Numbered from the stretch's first letter, positions 50,246-61,345 are shown. The stretch: DNA of 64,000 nucleotides from Lithodes maja (GCA_037953745.1 JBAKBP010003110.1:96334-160333); one strand, 5' to 3'. The notes: a model not told the origin generated them from the sequence alone. Translations and numbers: made by a program.

Positions 50246-50731
50246 TATGGGTTCTAGTCATGTGGTGATGGGCTGGTCTATGCGAGTGTCGAGTGAGAAC
50301 TGAGCGATCTCTGCGAGTCTGCGAGTCTGCCATACCCATAGCTTACTCTGACTGTTCCTTTTACTTATATATCTTCTAGTCCTAGATCTCAAGTGGCGGC
50401 GTCTTTTCCGTGGATTGACCTCCCTACTGCCAACCTAGAGGCTAGAAATTGGCAGATTGGGAGCCAAAGTGTCACATTTTTCCCTTACCTCTCAACTTTC
50501 CCTTCATAATTGCTGAGGGGCACAGGGCCTTGGGTGGGGCTTTGGTTTCCCGGGCGTTTCCGCACCCTGCCTTGGACTCTTGGAGTGGCTTCGCCGCTTC
50601 GGTCACCCGGGCTTTGTTAGTGGTAAGCAGGGAGGATTTTGTGGGGGCGCTCGTTTATGGCCTTGGCCTTGCTCCGTTGCTCGAGACCTTGGGGCTGTTC
50701 GGCCAGACAGCCTGGGGAACAACAACAACAA
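50246..50731 (+). mobile_element. SINE-1 copy e (with local duplications)
   Basis: Begins GGTTCTAGTCATGTGGTGAT and follows the family core to GGGGCTGTTCGGCCAGACAG and an AAC tail. It has small duplications absent elsewhere (GCGAGTGTCGAGTGAG, GCGAGTCTGCGAGTCTGCC, CTTCGCCGCTTCGG), pointing to independent decay. It is followed directly by a repeat that also occurs at 42937. Confidence 0.8.
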
Positions 50732-50900
50732 CCTAGTATTATAGATTTAGGCTAGGCCTATAGCCTAAATATTTACTTTATTATAGCCTAAGTATTTATA
50801 GATGATTTATGTTGTATGTCGTAATGTCGGTACTCGGTAGTGGTACTGGTACACCCGGTAGGTGGTAACTAGCCTGCCTACATGCTACATCCATCCCCCA
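50732..50900 (+). repeat. Second copy of the 42.9 kb repeat
   Basis: CCTAGTATTATAGATTTA, ATTTATAGATGATTTATGTT and GGTACACCCGGTA... match 42937-43043, with small insertions of GCCTA-type words. Confidence 0.65.
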
Positions 50901-52670
50901 GGGCCCCAACTTTTGCCAAAACTTGGCTCGCATAGGCCTATCTAGGCTACAATGTTCTTTATCAAATGTTTAGTTCGGCTATTCCCATTAAATACACACT
51001 TACAAATCATTAACATACATAAAACGTAAAATAACAGGACAGGAGTTGTAGGCCAAGTTATGCTGAACTTATGCAGAATGACTCATTCAATTTACATCAT
51101 AGGATGAGGGAAAGACTGATTCAGGGAGAATTCCAGAGCTCAGCTGGTGAATAGAAGACTCCAGTGAATATGCTTTACCTATACTTACTTATTTAAGCAA
51201 GTAAATTAAATTAAAAGTGAACAGAGAATCAGAGATGTGCCCTGGCCTGTCCTGGGCCCCAGGCAAATGCCCTTACATTAGTCATCATATGAATGACTGT
51301 CAGACTATCTTGAGTCTTCATATACTTTATAACTATTCACTGAGTATTGTTTTCACTAGTTTCGGCCAATTTCCTTAAATAATACCTATATTATATAGGC
51401 AAAAAATTAGAGAAATTATTTAACAAACTTACCCTCTGTGGACACAGATCAAAATGGCCGATTTTAGTTATGAATGTAAATGGTATTCGATTCGTATTGC
51501 AATCCAATACGGATTCAGATCAATATTATTAAATGTATATTATCAATGACACTGTTGATGACAAATATAATTTATTATGAATATACCTGCATGTCGCTTA
51601 CCAATTATTGTGCCATAAAAATGTGGATGAAGTCTAATATTATGTATAATTTAACAATGCAAATCAAATTGTATCACGGATCGATATTGTATCTTTGTCA
51701 AGCAACTTGACCATGGAGAGACGCGACACGTGTGACGTCACTTGTAATGCGGTGTGCTTAGTCAGCAACAGTATTGTCAACGGAAAACTGTTTCGCTAGG
51801 CGATAACTTTCCGCTTATTTGAGTAGCTATTGGTGGTTACCATTATTGTATCTCGGGCAGCATAATGTATATAGGAACAATGATAGCATACATATGTGAT
51901 TAACCCCTTCAGTACTATGATCGATAGACGTACTTTTCATTATATTCTGTTTACCAATAGACAATTTTCTTTGGCTTATAATCAACTCTAGGACTCCAAT
52001 AACATACTGTTATAATGTCTCTTAAACTGCATACAATAGTATAATTATAGCCACAATAATAGGTATAAGCCGATGAGTGGATATAAAGGGGATACATTAA
52101 TAAAAGGTATCATAAGGGAGATATTAAAGACAATTCATGAATCATTGGGACATATAGAGCAATATATTGTCTATTTTGTGTTCTAGACTAAGTTAAGTAT
52201 ATATTTATGGCAACATTTCACATACTTGCCTTCTATAGACTTGATTTTTCCAGTCCCAGGTTGGCTTGGAAGTTGGAAGTCTGTTGTCTCCAAAGTGCTG
52301 CTCATAAGGCTGTTCAAGAAGTACTTTTCATGTGGCTGCAGAGCTTCTCTCGATAAGGCTGTATGGTGATTCCTCTATAGGATATGTTTTCTAAAATTAT
52401 ATCCCTTTCCCTCCTGGATGTGTAAGCTAGGGCTTGCCGCTTTTGAATGTCCCTATAATTTTTCTTGAGGCACAGTAGAAGTAAAAACAAATAATAATAA
52501 AATTAATGACTATACAGTACTATGACTTAATGGAACGTAATATGAACTGTAGCTAACACTCTCTAACATGTTTAGGCCTACACCTCGTCTTTGACTAGGT
52601 AAACCACTGTGTTGATCACACCGCATCTATAACTATCACCGAGTCCATGCATTTTAATCTCTATTATTGT
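50901..52670. other. No recognised gene; one TTAA-type end
   Basis: TTAACCCCTTCAGTACTATG at 51902 resembles the left end of the TTAA-6 element at 59495, including TCAACTCTAGGACTCCAA inside, but the right end is lost. Other frames are motif-free. Confidence 0.4.
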
Positions 52671-52676
52671 ATATGC

Positions 52677-52860
52677 AATGGATGGGACTCGTCAGCCTTG
52701 TTCGACAACCAGCTAAAAATCCGGGTGGATGGGACTCGTCAGCCTTGGTAGTTATACCCATATAGGGGAGACAGCCCCTACACATCCGGGTGGATGGGAC
52801 TCGTCAGCCTTGGTCGGCAACCCATCTAGGGGAGACAACCTTACATAAATCCTTACTGCT
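52677..52860 (+). repeat. Irregular tandem motif, 3 copies
   Basis: GGATGGGACTCGTCAGCCTT occurs near 52679, 52728 and 52792. The later two are preceded by ATCCGGGT and followed by TTGGT...AGGGGAGACA. Spacing is 50 and 64 bp, so it is not a clean satellite. Confidence 0.7.
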
Positions 52861-52882
52861 TACCTAGGGGTGAAGCAGGCTG

Positions 52883-53521
52883 GTTGTTGTTGTTCCCTAA
52901 GCTGCCTGGCCAAATGGGCCAGAGTCCCTGAGGAAGGCCATGGCCACGATCGGGCTTTCCTACAGAGCTCTCATTGAGTGTAGATTGTGTTGTTGGCGTA
53001 AGTGGTTGTGTGAAATGCAGTCTTCTATGATGTGTTTAATGGTATGGGGTGCTGTGTTACATCCTGGGCAGGTGTCGACGACGGAGTCATCCAGTCTCTT
53101 CTGATAGCTCAGGAGAGCTGGATGGTGTCCGCATCTCAGCCTGGCCAGGTGGACTCTGTCCTCGCGAGGAAGGGAGGATTCGGAAGGATATGGATTTCGG
53201 GAGGTCGTGCTTGCAGCTGTGTGTTGTCTATGAGTGAGTGGATGGATCGGCGAGAGATATGAGTATGGATGTGCTTCTGGAAGTTGGTTCGGGGTGGGCA
53301 GGGAGGGAGAGAAGACAGTATTTGTGTGTGATACCGTGTGCTGGGTGTTGTTTTGATATTTCTTGGTGTCTGTGGGTGTGTTGCCATGTAGTTTAGTGGG
53401 TGGTCCTGGTTCGTGGAGGCTGCTGCCAGGAATTGAGTGCCTCTCATGTCCAGATGGTCTTTGACTTTGAGGATTTTGGTTTCTTGATGTAGGAGATCTG
53501 TGGGTGCAGTAGCTGTGCAGC
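52883..53521 (-). mobile_element. LINE-A copy 4, 3' fragment
   Basis: Minus strand: 5' truncated at the ISGCTATAPTD segment (53521), running to the terminal ALWESPIVAMAFLR-like end and a short AAC tail (GTTGTTGTTGTT at 52883-52894 on plus). The zinc-knuckle region is present near 53065. One frameshift lies near 53160. No clear target duplication. Confidence 0.8.
53136..53521 (-). pseudogene. LINE-A C-terminal coding fragment
   Basis: Encodes GCTATAPTDLLHQETKILK, DHLDMRGTQFLAAASTNQD, NYMATHPQTPRNIKTTPST and ARPPEIH, then shifts frame. Upstream residues in the same open frame (53522-53666) are flanking DNA. Confidence 0.75.
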
Positions 53522-53529
53522 CTGAAATG

Positions 53530-55120
53530 ATATAAATCATGTGCCTTCCGAAGAATATAATCAACTTATACCTGAAACTGAGAAAAAACACAGACTTACC
53601 ACTTTTTGCGAATCTATTATATTTTATGTGATACTTATAATAATGTAATCTGTTCTTTATATTCATTTAAAGCCCATTTTCTCTAGCCCTTTTTTAGTTA
53701 CAGAGGTTAGGGATTACGACCATAGTATTAGTAGCCTATTATTATTATAGTATTACTGTATTAGTCTATAATTTCGCAGGCATCTTGTCATAGAATGTAG
53801 CCTATTCACTGGTCACTGGTCTTTCTCTAATTTCTATTTCCCCATAAACACCATTCTATACCCTGTTCATAGTAAACATAGGCCAAAACTCTTTAACATT
53901 AGCGTAACCTTCATAACTAACAGTTGGGAATAGTCAGCTGGGACATTTACAGCTCCAGACCTTTTCGAGTAATAGAGTATGGGTTCGCGATTTCTGGGCT
54001 ACAACATGGTATATAGTCTTTCACTTATATGTAGCCTTCAAGTTATGCCGAGAATATAACTGAACTCTGAAATAAATACTCTACTACTCTAATCTTATCA
54101 TAAGATCCAACTGCAGGGACTATCAATATGTACTTTTATTGTACACATTTAATCTTATCCAACCAAAGAAGTAGAACAAACTTTAGGAATAATTGTTCTA
54201 AGCAGCGCGCTGGCCGCTGAGCTTCTCCAGACGAAATATAAAAGAGCAACCTACTTCAAACAAGGTGTATTTGTAATTATATTGTTTACAATAAGTCTTC
54301 TGCACTATACATAATGCCAAACAAAATGTTCTATTTGCATCAAACTGATTTTGGACTTAGTGCTATTGCTCTAGCTGTAGCATATTCCGAACAAGTCGCT
54401 AGATTTACACCTAGCCAAGTGCTACTCAAGTAGCATTAGAATACAGGTCGAACGTAAGTGGTCGATGCACACAGAACTGTCACAGAAATTAGTTTAGATC
54501 TGAAAGTATTTTTGACTAAAAAGGAGACTTTGACACAATATTCATGGAGTCTTTGCATTAAACTATAAATATAAGTATTTTTAAGCTCTATAACAACCCT
54601 ATTTACTACTGTATTCACAATATTCACCGATTAAATCTAGCACTTAAGTGCCACTAACCTAGCAACAATGTAGCATTGTGAGTTGCCTTGCTAACACTGT
54701 TAGTAAACTTAGTGTGTCTGCCATCTTGTGATCTACTAAATCAGTGCCTCTTCCTTTTTTTATTTTGTGATATATTGCATGTTATACTAACAATACTTGA
54801 TTCCCAAGTATACAGTGTTAAATGGTTGGTGTTATAGATTATTTTAACAATGTTTTGGTGTTGTGTTGACTCTAAATAAGCGGCTGATATGCGTAAATAA
54901 CTCTGTGCTTTCCATGCTAGTGGCAGTGTAGTAGTTGTATAGGCTCTTAAGAGTCATGTGAAATTAAAAATTGCACAATATTCTTCCCTTCTGAGGAGCC
55001 GCAGTGGCCAAACCTACGATGGTGAATTGGTGACAGGTCACAGGGACAGTGGGACAGGGTTAATAGCCAGCTGTGCCCACTGTCCAATGCCATTGAGATT
55101 GATAATCACTGAGTTGAGGT
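53530..55120. other. No recognised gene
   Basis: AT-rich. The stretch 53880-53945 resembles 30634-30760. No transposon ends or coding motifs were recognised. Confidence 0.35.
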
Positions 55121-55125
55121 AAGAT

Positions 55126-55607
55126 TGCCAGAATTTGCAGTCAATATTTACAAGTCGCACGGTCGCACCACAGCTGGGATCTCATTTCTAATGATAGTTT
55201 TGGGTTCCTATCATTCTATGCTTCATTGCTATATAGGCTACTTTTTATCCACCGGACTTTTTTTTGAAGCATTAGCCTAGCCTAACCAAAAAACCTAACC
55301 TAACGGTCCTAACGCTAACGACCTAACCTAACCTAAATGTATTTGGGGGCTGTTAGGTTAGGTTAGCCTAGGCTAGCCTACGCCCTCCTAGGGCCTAGCC
55401 TAATGCTAAAAAAAAAAAAAAAGCCAAGAAAAAAAAAACATAGCCTATTTTCCGGTGGATAAAAAGTATATAGGCCTAGCTAGCCTAGCAATGAAGCATA
55501 GAATGATAGGAACCCAAAACTACCATTATAAATGAGATCCCAGCTGTGGTGCGGCCGTGCGAGGCGGTGCGAGTGTGCGACTCGTAAATATTGACCGAAT
55601 TTGCCAG
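55126..55607. mobile_element. Foldback element with about 165 bp arms
   Basis: The left arm (55126-55275) and right arm (55440-55607) are inverted copies: CAGCTGGGATCTCATTTCTA, GGGTTCCTATCATTCTATGC and TTTTTATCCACCGGA on the left reappear complemented on the right. The spacer is itself partly palindromic, with CCTAACCTAA on one side and TTAGGTTAGG on the other. The whole can fold into a long hairpin. No target duplication was identified. Confidence 0.8.
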
Positions 55608-55749
55608 TTGGTGATAGCCTAAGCCTAGGCAGGCTACTGAGGCAAGGGCATGCTGAGACATGGGTGACGGGCCGGGGCCTGGGTCACATGGCAACGTGCT
55701 GGCGGTGCTGCATCAATTGAATGAGCCACGGTGTGACGGTGCAATCATG

Positions 55750-55920
55750 AATTTGGATTTAGGGCCTTCGAAAAGAGTGCACCCGGCACCGAGACTTTAT
55801 AATAATCTACCAGTTAATGTGAAAACTGAAAAGGTGTGCGAACATAAAGGCCTTTAAAAAGTCACTTAAAACACATTTGTTCAGGGAGTGTTATGACTTA
55901 GAAGATGGCACTGTGAGTGT
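55750..55920 (+). pseudogene. LINE C-terminal fragment (unassigned)
   Basis: Encodes KRVHPAPRLYNNLPVNVKTE and, after a frameshift, FKKSLKTHLFRECYDLED. The pattern A-P-R-L-(W/Y)-N-x-L-P...F-K-x-x-L-K-T-H-L-F is the usual C-terminus of CR1/L2/Jockey-type RTs. It lies between the foldback and the GC-rich tract. Confidence 0.6.
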
Positions 55921-55929
55921 GAGACAAGA

Positions 55930-57262
55930 CTATAAGTGCTAGATGGTTTAAAGGGCAGCTGCGACGAGCCGCGAGCGTCACATCTAGTGACGGAGCGCGG
56001 CTGAGAAACTCCACACCAAGTAACAAGTAAGTAAGTAGTGTAGTGTGTCTGTGATTGCCACATTGCGAGTGCTGCAGCGGCGCAGCCTGAGCCTGGTTGC
56101 TTTGGCATTGCCCGCCGGCGGCCGCAGCGGCGTAGCCTGGTTGCTTTGGCAAATTGGCATTGCCACACTGGCAGTCTGGCCCACTGGGCACTGGCAGTGG
56201 GGCTGAGCCGCTGAGTGGGCGCCGGCCGCGCCAGTAGCGGCGCCACACTGGGTGACTGGGCCACTGGCGGGCCGCGGCTGGCCAGTGCAGTGCCCGGCTG
56301 CCCGCTGCCCAGTGGGCCAATGTGGCAGCCGCATCAGCACTGGCGCTGTGCTGCGGCTGCAGCAGTGACGACTGTGCCGGCACTGCTGCAGCCGCGGCAC
56401 AGCACGCGTGACGCCGGCACGGTCAGCACCAGTGCTGCTGCCACAGTGACAGACCGTGCCACGCAGCCACGAGTGCCACGGTGCCGCCATTGCACCGAGT
56501 GCAGCCTAGCCTGGCCTAGCCATGCTGCCATCATGCCATGCAGCCACTCATTAAGTCCGAAGTCGTTTACGGTTTAAGTCGTTATCTCATAATGGGCCTA
56601 GCGGCTAGCCCCTAGGGCCTAGGCTAGGGCCGCTAGGGCCTAGGCTATATAATATCAGGATAATCAGGCACTTTATCAGAAGGCTTTAGTTTCAAAACAT
56701 TCAGTCTGACACAGTGACGAGTCACGAGCACAGGAGCACTGATAGACTGACTGAGTCAGTGAGACTCACTGACACTGTCACTGATAGACTGATAGTGCAG
56801 TCACTGCACTCTGCAGTGCCAGTCAAGTGACAGTCTGACTCTGCAGTGACTCAGAGTGTGGGACTGTGTGGACCTGCGGCGCCCCTGCCCCCTGCCGGGG
56901 GGGCCTGCCCCGGGGCCGCCCCCTGCGGCCTGCCCCTGGGCCCCTGATAACCTAGCCAACCTAGTAACATAACTCGAGTGACGCGAAGTTGCGAACACTG
57001 TGACAGTGTGTGACTGTGACAGTGTGTAGTGTGTCTGGACTCTGACATGATTGTCACATTGTGACTTGTGAGTGCTGCAGCCTGGTTGCTTTGGCATTGC
57101 CCGCCGCAGTCTGGTTGCTTTGGCATTGCCACTGTGGCCCACTGGGCAGTGGGCACTGGCTGCTGGGCCAGCAGCCAGTGGGCCAATGTGGCAGCCGCAT
57201 CAGCAGTTCAGCACTGGCGCTGTGCTGCGGCTGCAGCAGTGCCGGCACTGCTGCAGCCGCAG
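55930..57262. repeat. GC-rich duplicated low-complexity tract
   Basis: 56030-56410 and 57030-57262 are direct copies sharing CCTGGTTGCTTTGGCATTGC (several times), CCAATGTGGCAGCCGCATCA and GCTGTGCTGCGGCTGCAGCA. Between them lie CAGTGACTGA-type words (56700-56860) and a GC palindrome (56875-56945). The Ala/Ser/Gln-rich open frames on both strands are compositional and show no conserved motif. Confidence 0.65.
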
Positions 57263-57322
57263 CAAAAAGTATATAGAAATGAAGCATATGATGATAGGAA
57301 CCCAAAACTACCATTAGAATTT
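57263..57322. repeat. Extra copy of the foldback arm
   Basis: AAAAAGTATATAGAAATGAA and GATAGGAACCCAAAACTACC match the right arm at 55460-55525. It joins the second GC-rich copy directly, so foldback and GC tract were probably duplicated as one unit. Confidence 0.65.
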
Positions 57323-57639
57323 TGCTACCTATATTGTAGGATATTATGGCTTATGCTATATGAGAAATTAAGTATTTGACTAAATTGAGGCCTGATTCCT
57401 TCATTTCCTTGTGACTGTAGAACGATCCAAAACGACGAACGAACTTTTGTTTTTGTCGGTAGCACTAATTGTGAAGTTGAAGTTGAGTAGCATTCCGATA
57501 ATCGGCCTCGATTTACACCCTGCCGTAGACCCCCTGTTTCGTCGCAGGGGGCTGCGCCCCCCGCACCCCCCGCGCAAAATTGATCCTTGTAAGCTTAGAA
57601 AAATGATCCAGAACTTGATATTTCCTGCTTTGGCACCCT

Positions 57640-57947
57640 GGGAAGTAAGGAGGTGTGGTGTGGAGGTAGATGTGCTGGAAAGTGTGAAAAGGAACAACTT
57701 GAGATGGTTCGGCCATATGGAACGTATGGAAAGCGAGAGAATGACTAAGAGGGTGTACGAGAGCGAGGTGGAGGGACAGAGGTAGACCGAATATGAGGTG
57801 GAAGGATGGAGTGAGGAACTACATGAACAAAGGCGGTGCTGGTTGGGGGGAGGGGCGTCGACTGACTGGGGACAGAGGTGCATGGGGGCGTTTCGTTCGT
57901 GGCCACCCCTTCGGGATCACGGCGTCAGGCAATAGATAGATAGATAG
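57640..57947 (+). mobile_element. LINE-D (RTE-like) 3' end
   Basis: Plus strand: EVRRCGVEVDVLESVKRNNL, RWFGHMERMESERMTKRVYE, then in broken frame MRWKDGVRNYMNKGGAGWG and HPFGITASGNR with a TAG merging into the tail AATAGATAGATAGATAG. This provides the family 3' end missing from the copies at 1.2 and 36 kb. As in LINE-A, the stop lies almost in the tail. Confidence 0.8.
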
Positions 57948-57949
57948 AA

Positions 57950-59215
57950 CTCATTCCAAAACATTTTAGTACCATGTATTTTTATTAGGTTTTGCCGAGG
58001 GTTTAAAACACATTTTCATATGATGTTTAGGCTAGAGCACAATAGGCCTAGCCTAGTATTATAGATTCCATATTTGTCTTCAAATATTGCAAAATATTTT
58101 GACCATAGGCTAATATTAAGTAAATAGCCCACGCTACTGTAGTTTCCTTTTATATTATCAAAATTCTTGCAATAGCCTAGCTCTAAATCAATTTTAACAT
58201 TAGGCCTACCTAGTCTGCTGCCTTGGCCTAGGTTAGGCAATTTCATGTTTTGTATGAGTGCCTAGGCCTATCCTATAGCCTATATGCTAAACGTTGTCTA
58301 GCCTAATTTAATTAATTCCATCAGCCTAACCTAACAACCAGTTATTTATCAAACCTAACCTAGCATAATATAATTATATTGCCAAAGTCATGATCAGAGA
58401 TTCCCAAAGGGCTGCCACAGCCCATGCACCAAGACTCTGTCCTGGGGACAGAGGTCAGAGGTGCATAATATAATAATAGGCATAGGCCTAGGCTAATCCA
58501 CACACTAGACATAAAAAAATGCATGCAAATAAGCCTTAGCAAGTTAGCATACCTAAAAATTGCCAAATGGAGTCCAGAGCCGCCCACCACAAAACGACCC
58601 GCGTGTTACAGTACATTGGTACAAACTCAATTTTCGATTTGTTTTTGTTAATTATTGGTATTTTCTATTGGAGAGATCAAATAAATACTTGATAATTGTG
58701 TTAAACCGTAAAAATTGCTAATTTCTAGGCCTACAATAAATTAACCAATACTAAATAATGTTCTGTGCTGATTCACAGAAAACGTGTAAATGTATGGACA
58801 CCTCCGCACATTGTCTATGGACACCTCCGCACGTATGGCAGTCGGTATGTACCGCTCAGTAGTAGCATTTTAGTACAGCTCCGTACCTCAGTCAGGTGCT
58901 GAAAGGGTACTAAACACAGAGGTCATTTCTTACACTACCTGCCTTGCAGGTAGTGTGTTCACAAAACATATATGAGGTGAAGCCATTGATTTCGGGGGCT
59001 GGTGAGAGATTGGTGCTTCTGAATGTCTGTGTGTTTGCTTTTTGTGGGAGAACTGTTGCCATGCTTTCTTCTGTCAACTATTTTCCCTTTCTTGTGTCTC
59101 TTGCTGATCCTCCCTACCCTTTGTGGGAGTAAAGGCTGGCTACTGACTGACTTCACAACAAACACCCTTTCAGCTACATCATTCCTCATCAGGAAGGAGG
59201 CAACGTTAGCAACGT
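57950..59215. other. No recognised gene; CTAG/CCTAA-rich patches
   Basis: 58020-58340 is rich in CCTAG/CCTAA words. A short direct repeat GTATGGACACCTCCGCAC lies near 58792-58833. No motif-bearing frames. Confidence 0.35.
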
Positions 59216-59218
59216 TTT

Positions 59219-59484
59219 CTATGGGGGGGCGGGGGGGAAGGAAGGTGGTAGGGAGGGGGTGGTAGGGAGGGGGTGGGGGGTGGGAGGGGGCAGGGGGTGG
59301 GGGGAAGGAAGGAGGGTGGGGGGTGGGGGGGTTAACCAACAACGAGCCCCCCTACCACCCCCTAACTCCCCGCCTCCCCCTAACCCCCTACCCCCCTCCC
59401 CTCCCCTCCCTCCTTCCCCTGCCCACAACCACCCGCTCCCTACCACCCCCTCCCTATCCCCCCCCACCCCCCTCCTTCCTATGG
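59219..59484. repeat. G-rich/C-rich strand-asymmetric tract
   Basis: 59219-59330 is almost purely G/A/T-free-of-C (runs of G), then 59345-59484 is C-rich. The halves are loosely complementary, with TTAACCAACAACGAG between them. Proline/glycine frames over it are artefacts. The G runs could form quadruplexes. Confidence 0.75.
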
Positions 59485-59494
59485 GGCTTGTTAA

Positions 59495-59703
59495 CCCCTG
59501 CACCGCCATGACGTAATATTCATCACATTCTGGTTACGTTTAGACCATTTTCTCTAGCTTATGATTAATCTAACTCTAGGACTCAAAGGGGGTAAATACT
59601 CTCTATATAAACCCTCTTGATAACATAGATCCTACTTAGACTGCATAAAATCGTCTAACTCCAGCCAGAATCAAAGGCAAAAGACATCGTGGTGCTGAAG
59701 GGG
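59495..59703. mobile_element. TTAA-6 miniature element
   Basis: 209 bp between TTAA 59491-59494 and 59704-59707. Inward ends CCCCTGCACCGCCATGACGT and CCCCTTCAGCACCACGATGT form an imperfect TIR. A related left end occurs at 51902. Non-coding. Confidence 0.7.
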
Positions 59704-59736
59704 TTAACCGCTTCTGTACCGACGACATAGCCTATG

Positions 59737-59965
59737 TCTAACCCATTCAGTTCCGGTGACGTCAGTTTCATTAGTCTGAACACTATTAGACAATTGTATT
59801 CAGCTTAGGAAGGAAGTCTACCCATGAAAAGGCTACGGACTATCTCAATTACTCCTTTTATCATTCCTAAGTTTCAAAAAATCGTCTAAATATAGCTGAA
59901 GTATAGCTGAAATATAGCTGAAATCAAATAAAAACGAAGTCACCGGGACAACTGAGGCAACTCGC
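59737..59965. mobile_element. Decayed relative of the TTAA elements
   Basis: Ends CCCATTCAGTTCCGGTGACG and, inward, CCTCAGTTGTCCCGGTGACT are inverted, but flanks are CTAA/CAAC and no longer TTAA. Internal CTATTAGACAATTGTATTCA and AAATCGTCTAAATATAGCTG link it to the hairpin repeats at 63164 and 2215. Confidence 0.5.
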
Positions 59966-60097
59966 CAAGAGTAGGCTATAGCCTATATTATAGCCTATGG
60001 CCTATTCTTATATAGTTATATTTGCAGTCAGTCAGTCAGTAGCCAATTCTCGACTTTTGTATGAATTTGAATTAAGTTGAATTCATAGATAGTATGC

Positions 60098-60100
60098 CAT

Positions 60101-60140
<40 letters not shown>

Positions 60141-60655
60141 GCTGATCTGCTGGACGGGCTAGGTGGTCTCCGATTGGTCGAACGGGAAGGTGTGACGCGA
60201 GACAATGCCCTTTGATTGGTGGTTGGATTTCTGCACTCCCAAACACACAAACAGCCTTCAAGTACACCATAACCCCCCATACACACATAATACAGTACAC
60301 ACACCCACACCACACACGAACGGCCTACACATACAGTACATACACACACACTCCCTCCACACACGAACAACGTACATCCCGTTAATTTGGCGATAATAAG
60401 ACATTTCAACCCATTCAGGTGTCGATTTTATTTCTGGGCAAGCGATAGCGAGCCTACTTGCGGCTGGAACATAGTACAAATTTAGCTTGAAGGGGGTCTG
60501 GGTGGGCATTTTGTAGTTTGAAGGAAGTCTGGGAGTGCACCAATCAAAGCCCTGTCTGGCGTCACACCTTCCCGTTTGACCAATCAGAGACCACCTACCC
60601 TGTCTGGTATCAGCTGTTCTCTGTGTCTCTCTCTCTCTCTCTCTCTCTCTCATAC
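60098..60655. mobile_element. Long inverted repeat, about 145 bp arms
   Basis: The left arm (60098-60243) and right arm (60505-60655) are complementary: GAGAGAG, GAACAGCTGATC, GGTGGTCTCCGATTGGTCGA and GGGAAGGTGTGACGC on the left; on the right GCGTCACACCTTCCC, TGACCAATCAGAGACCACC, CAGCTGTTC and CTCTCTC. The 260 bp loop includes a CA-rich stretch and a repeat Q fragment (60385-60500). Both outer ends are GA/CT microsatellite. Confidence 0.75.
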
Positions 60656-60679
60656 ACACACTATGTCAATAATACTTAA

Positions 60680-60898
60680 CCCCTTCAGACTCATATGACG
60701 CAGAGGTTGCCAGATTAGCAATAATAAATAGTTCTCTCACTCTTATAATTACCTCTCCAAAATTAGTTTTCTGACCACAGCCAATTCAAAGACAACTGCA
60801 GAGGTTGAAGTAACTAAACTAAAGGTTTGTAAATACCCCTGATGGCAATAAAGGCTTTAAAGTATCCCTAATAGGCTCAAAATTGCGTCATGAATGGG
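60680..60898 (+). mobile_element. TTAA-4 miniature element, copy 2
   Basis: 219 bp between TTAA 60676-60679 and 60899-60902. Inward ends CCCCTTCAGACTCATATGAC and CCCATTCATGACGCAATTTT. Inverted relative of 23899-24114, sharing CAATTCAAAGACAACTGCAG and AAAGTATCCCTAATAGGCTC. Confidence 0.8.
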
Positions 60899-60902
60899 TT
60901 AA

Positions 60903-61260
60903 ACAGTCTACCTATTAAAAAAGGCTACAGATTGTTTCTTTTCAACTTGACGGTCAATTGCAAAGTTCCCATCAAGATTTCTGTTATTATGAAGATGATG
61001 TAGTGATATTTGTTGCTAAGCATATAAACTTAGTCTTATCATGATGCAGAGACATGGTAGTTTTCATATTTCTCCATTAAGTATCGAGGAATGAGTAGCT
61101 AAGGGATTCAATTTACCGCCAGTTGAAATTAAACCGAGTATAGATTAATCCTTTTAGTCGATACATCGATCCTAAGCTTCATAAAATCGTCTAACTGTAG
61201 CTGAAATCATATAAAAAAGAAATCACCGGTACTGAAAAGGTTAAGTTCAGAGACAAAAAC
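60903..61260. other. Repeat traces, no gene
   Basis: 61130-61245 (CATAAAATCGTCTAACTGTA, ...GAAATCACCGGTACTGAAAA) is another decayed TTAA/hairpin-family trace ending near TTAA at 61242. Confidence 0.4.
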
Positions 61261-61264
61261 TTAA

Positions 61265-61345
61265 GGAAACGGTAGTCTGGAGAAAGCCGATTGGCCCACA
61301 CAAGGCAGATCCCTTTCACACCCAATCCATCTATCTCATCCATGT
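61265..61345 (-). mobile_element. LINE-C (CR1-like) 3' end fragment
   Basis: GGAGAAAGCCGATTGGCCCA, CACAAGGCAGATCCCTTTCA and CACCCAATCCATCTATCTCA match the minus-strand CR1 3' ends at 5115 and 6205. It is severely 5' truncated. Confidence 0.7.

Noticed and set aside
55881..56577. Several overlapping Ala/Ser/Pro-rich open frames on both strands
   Set aside because: GC-rich low-complexity DNA leaves frames open by composition; no domain, and frames on both strands overlap.
58959..59516. Proline- and glycine-rich proteins
   Set aside because: They are translations of the G-rich/C-rich tract, open on both strands at once.
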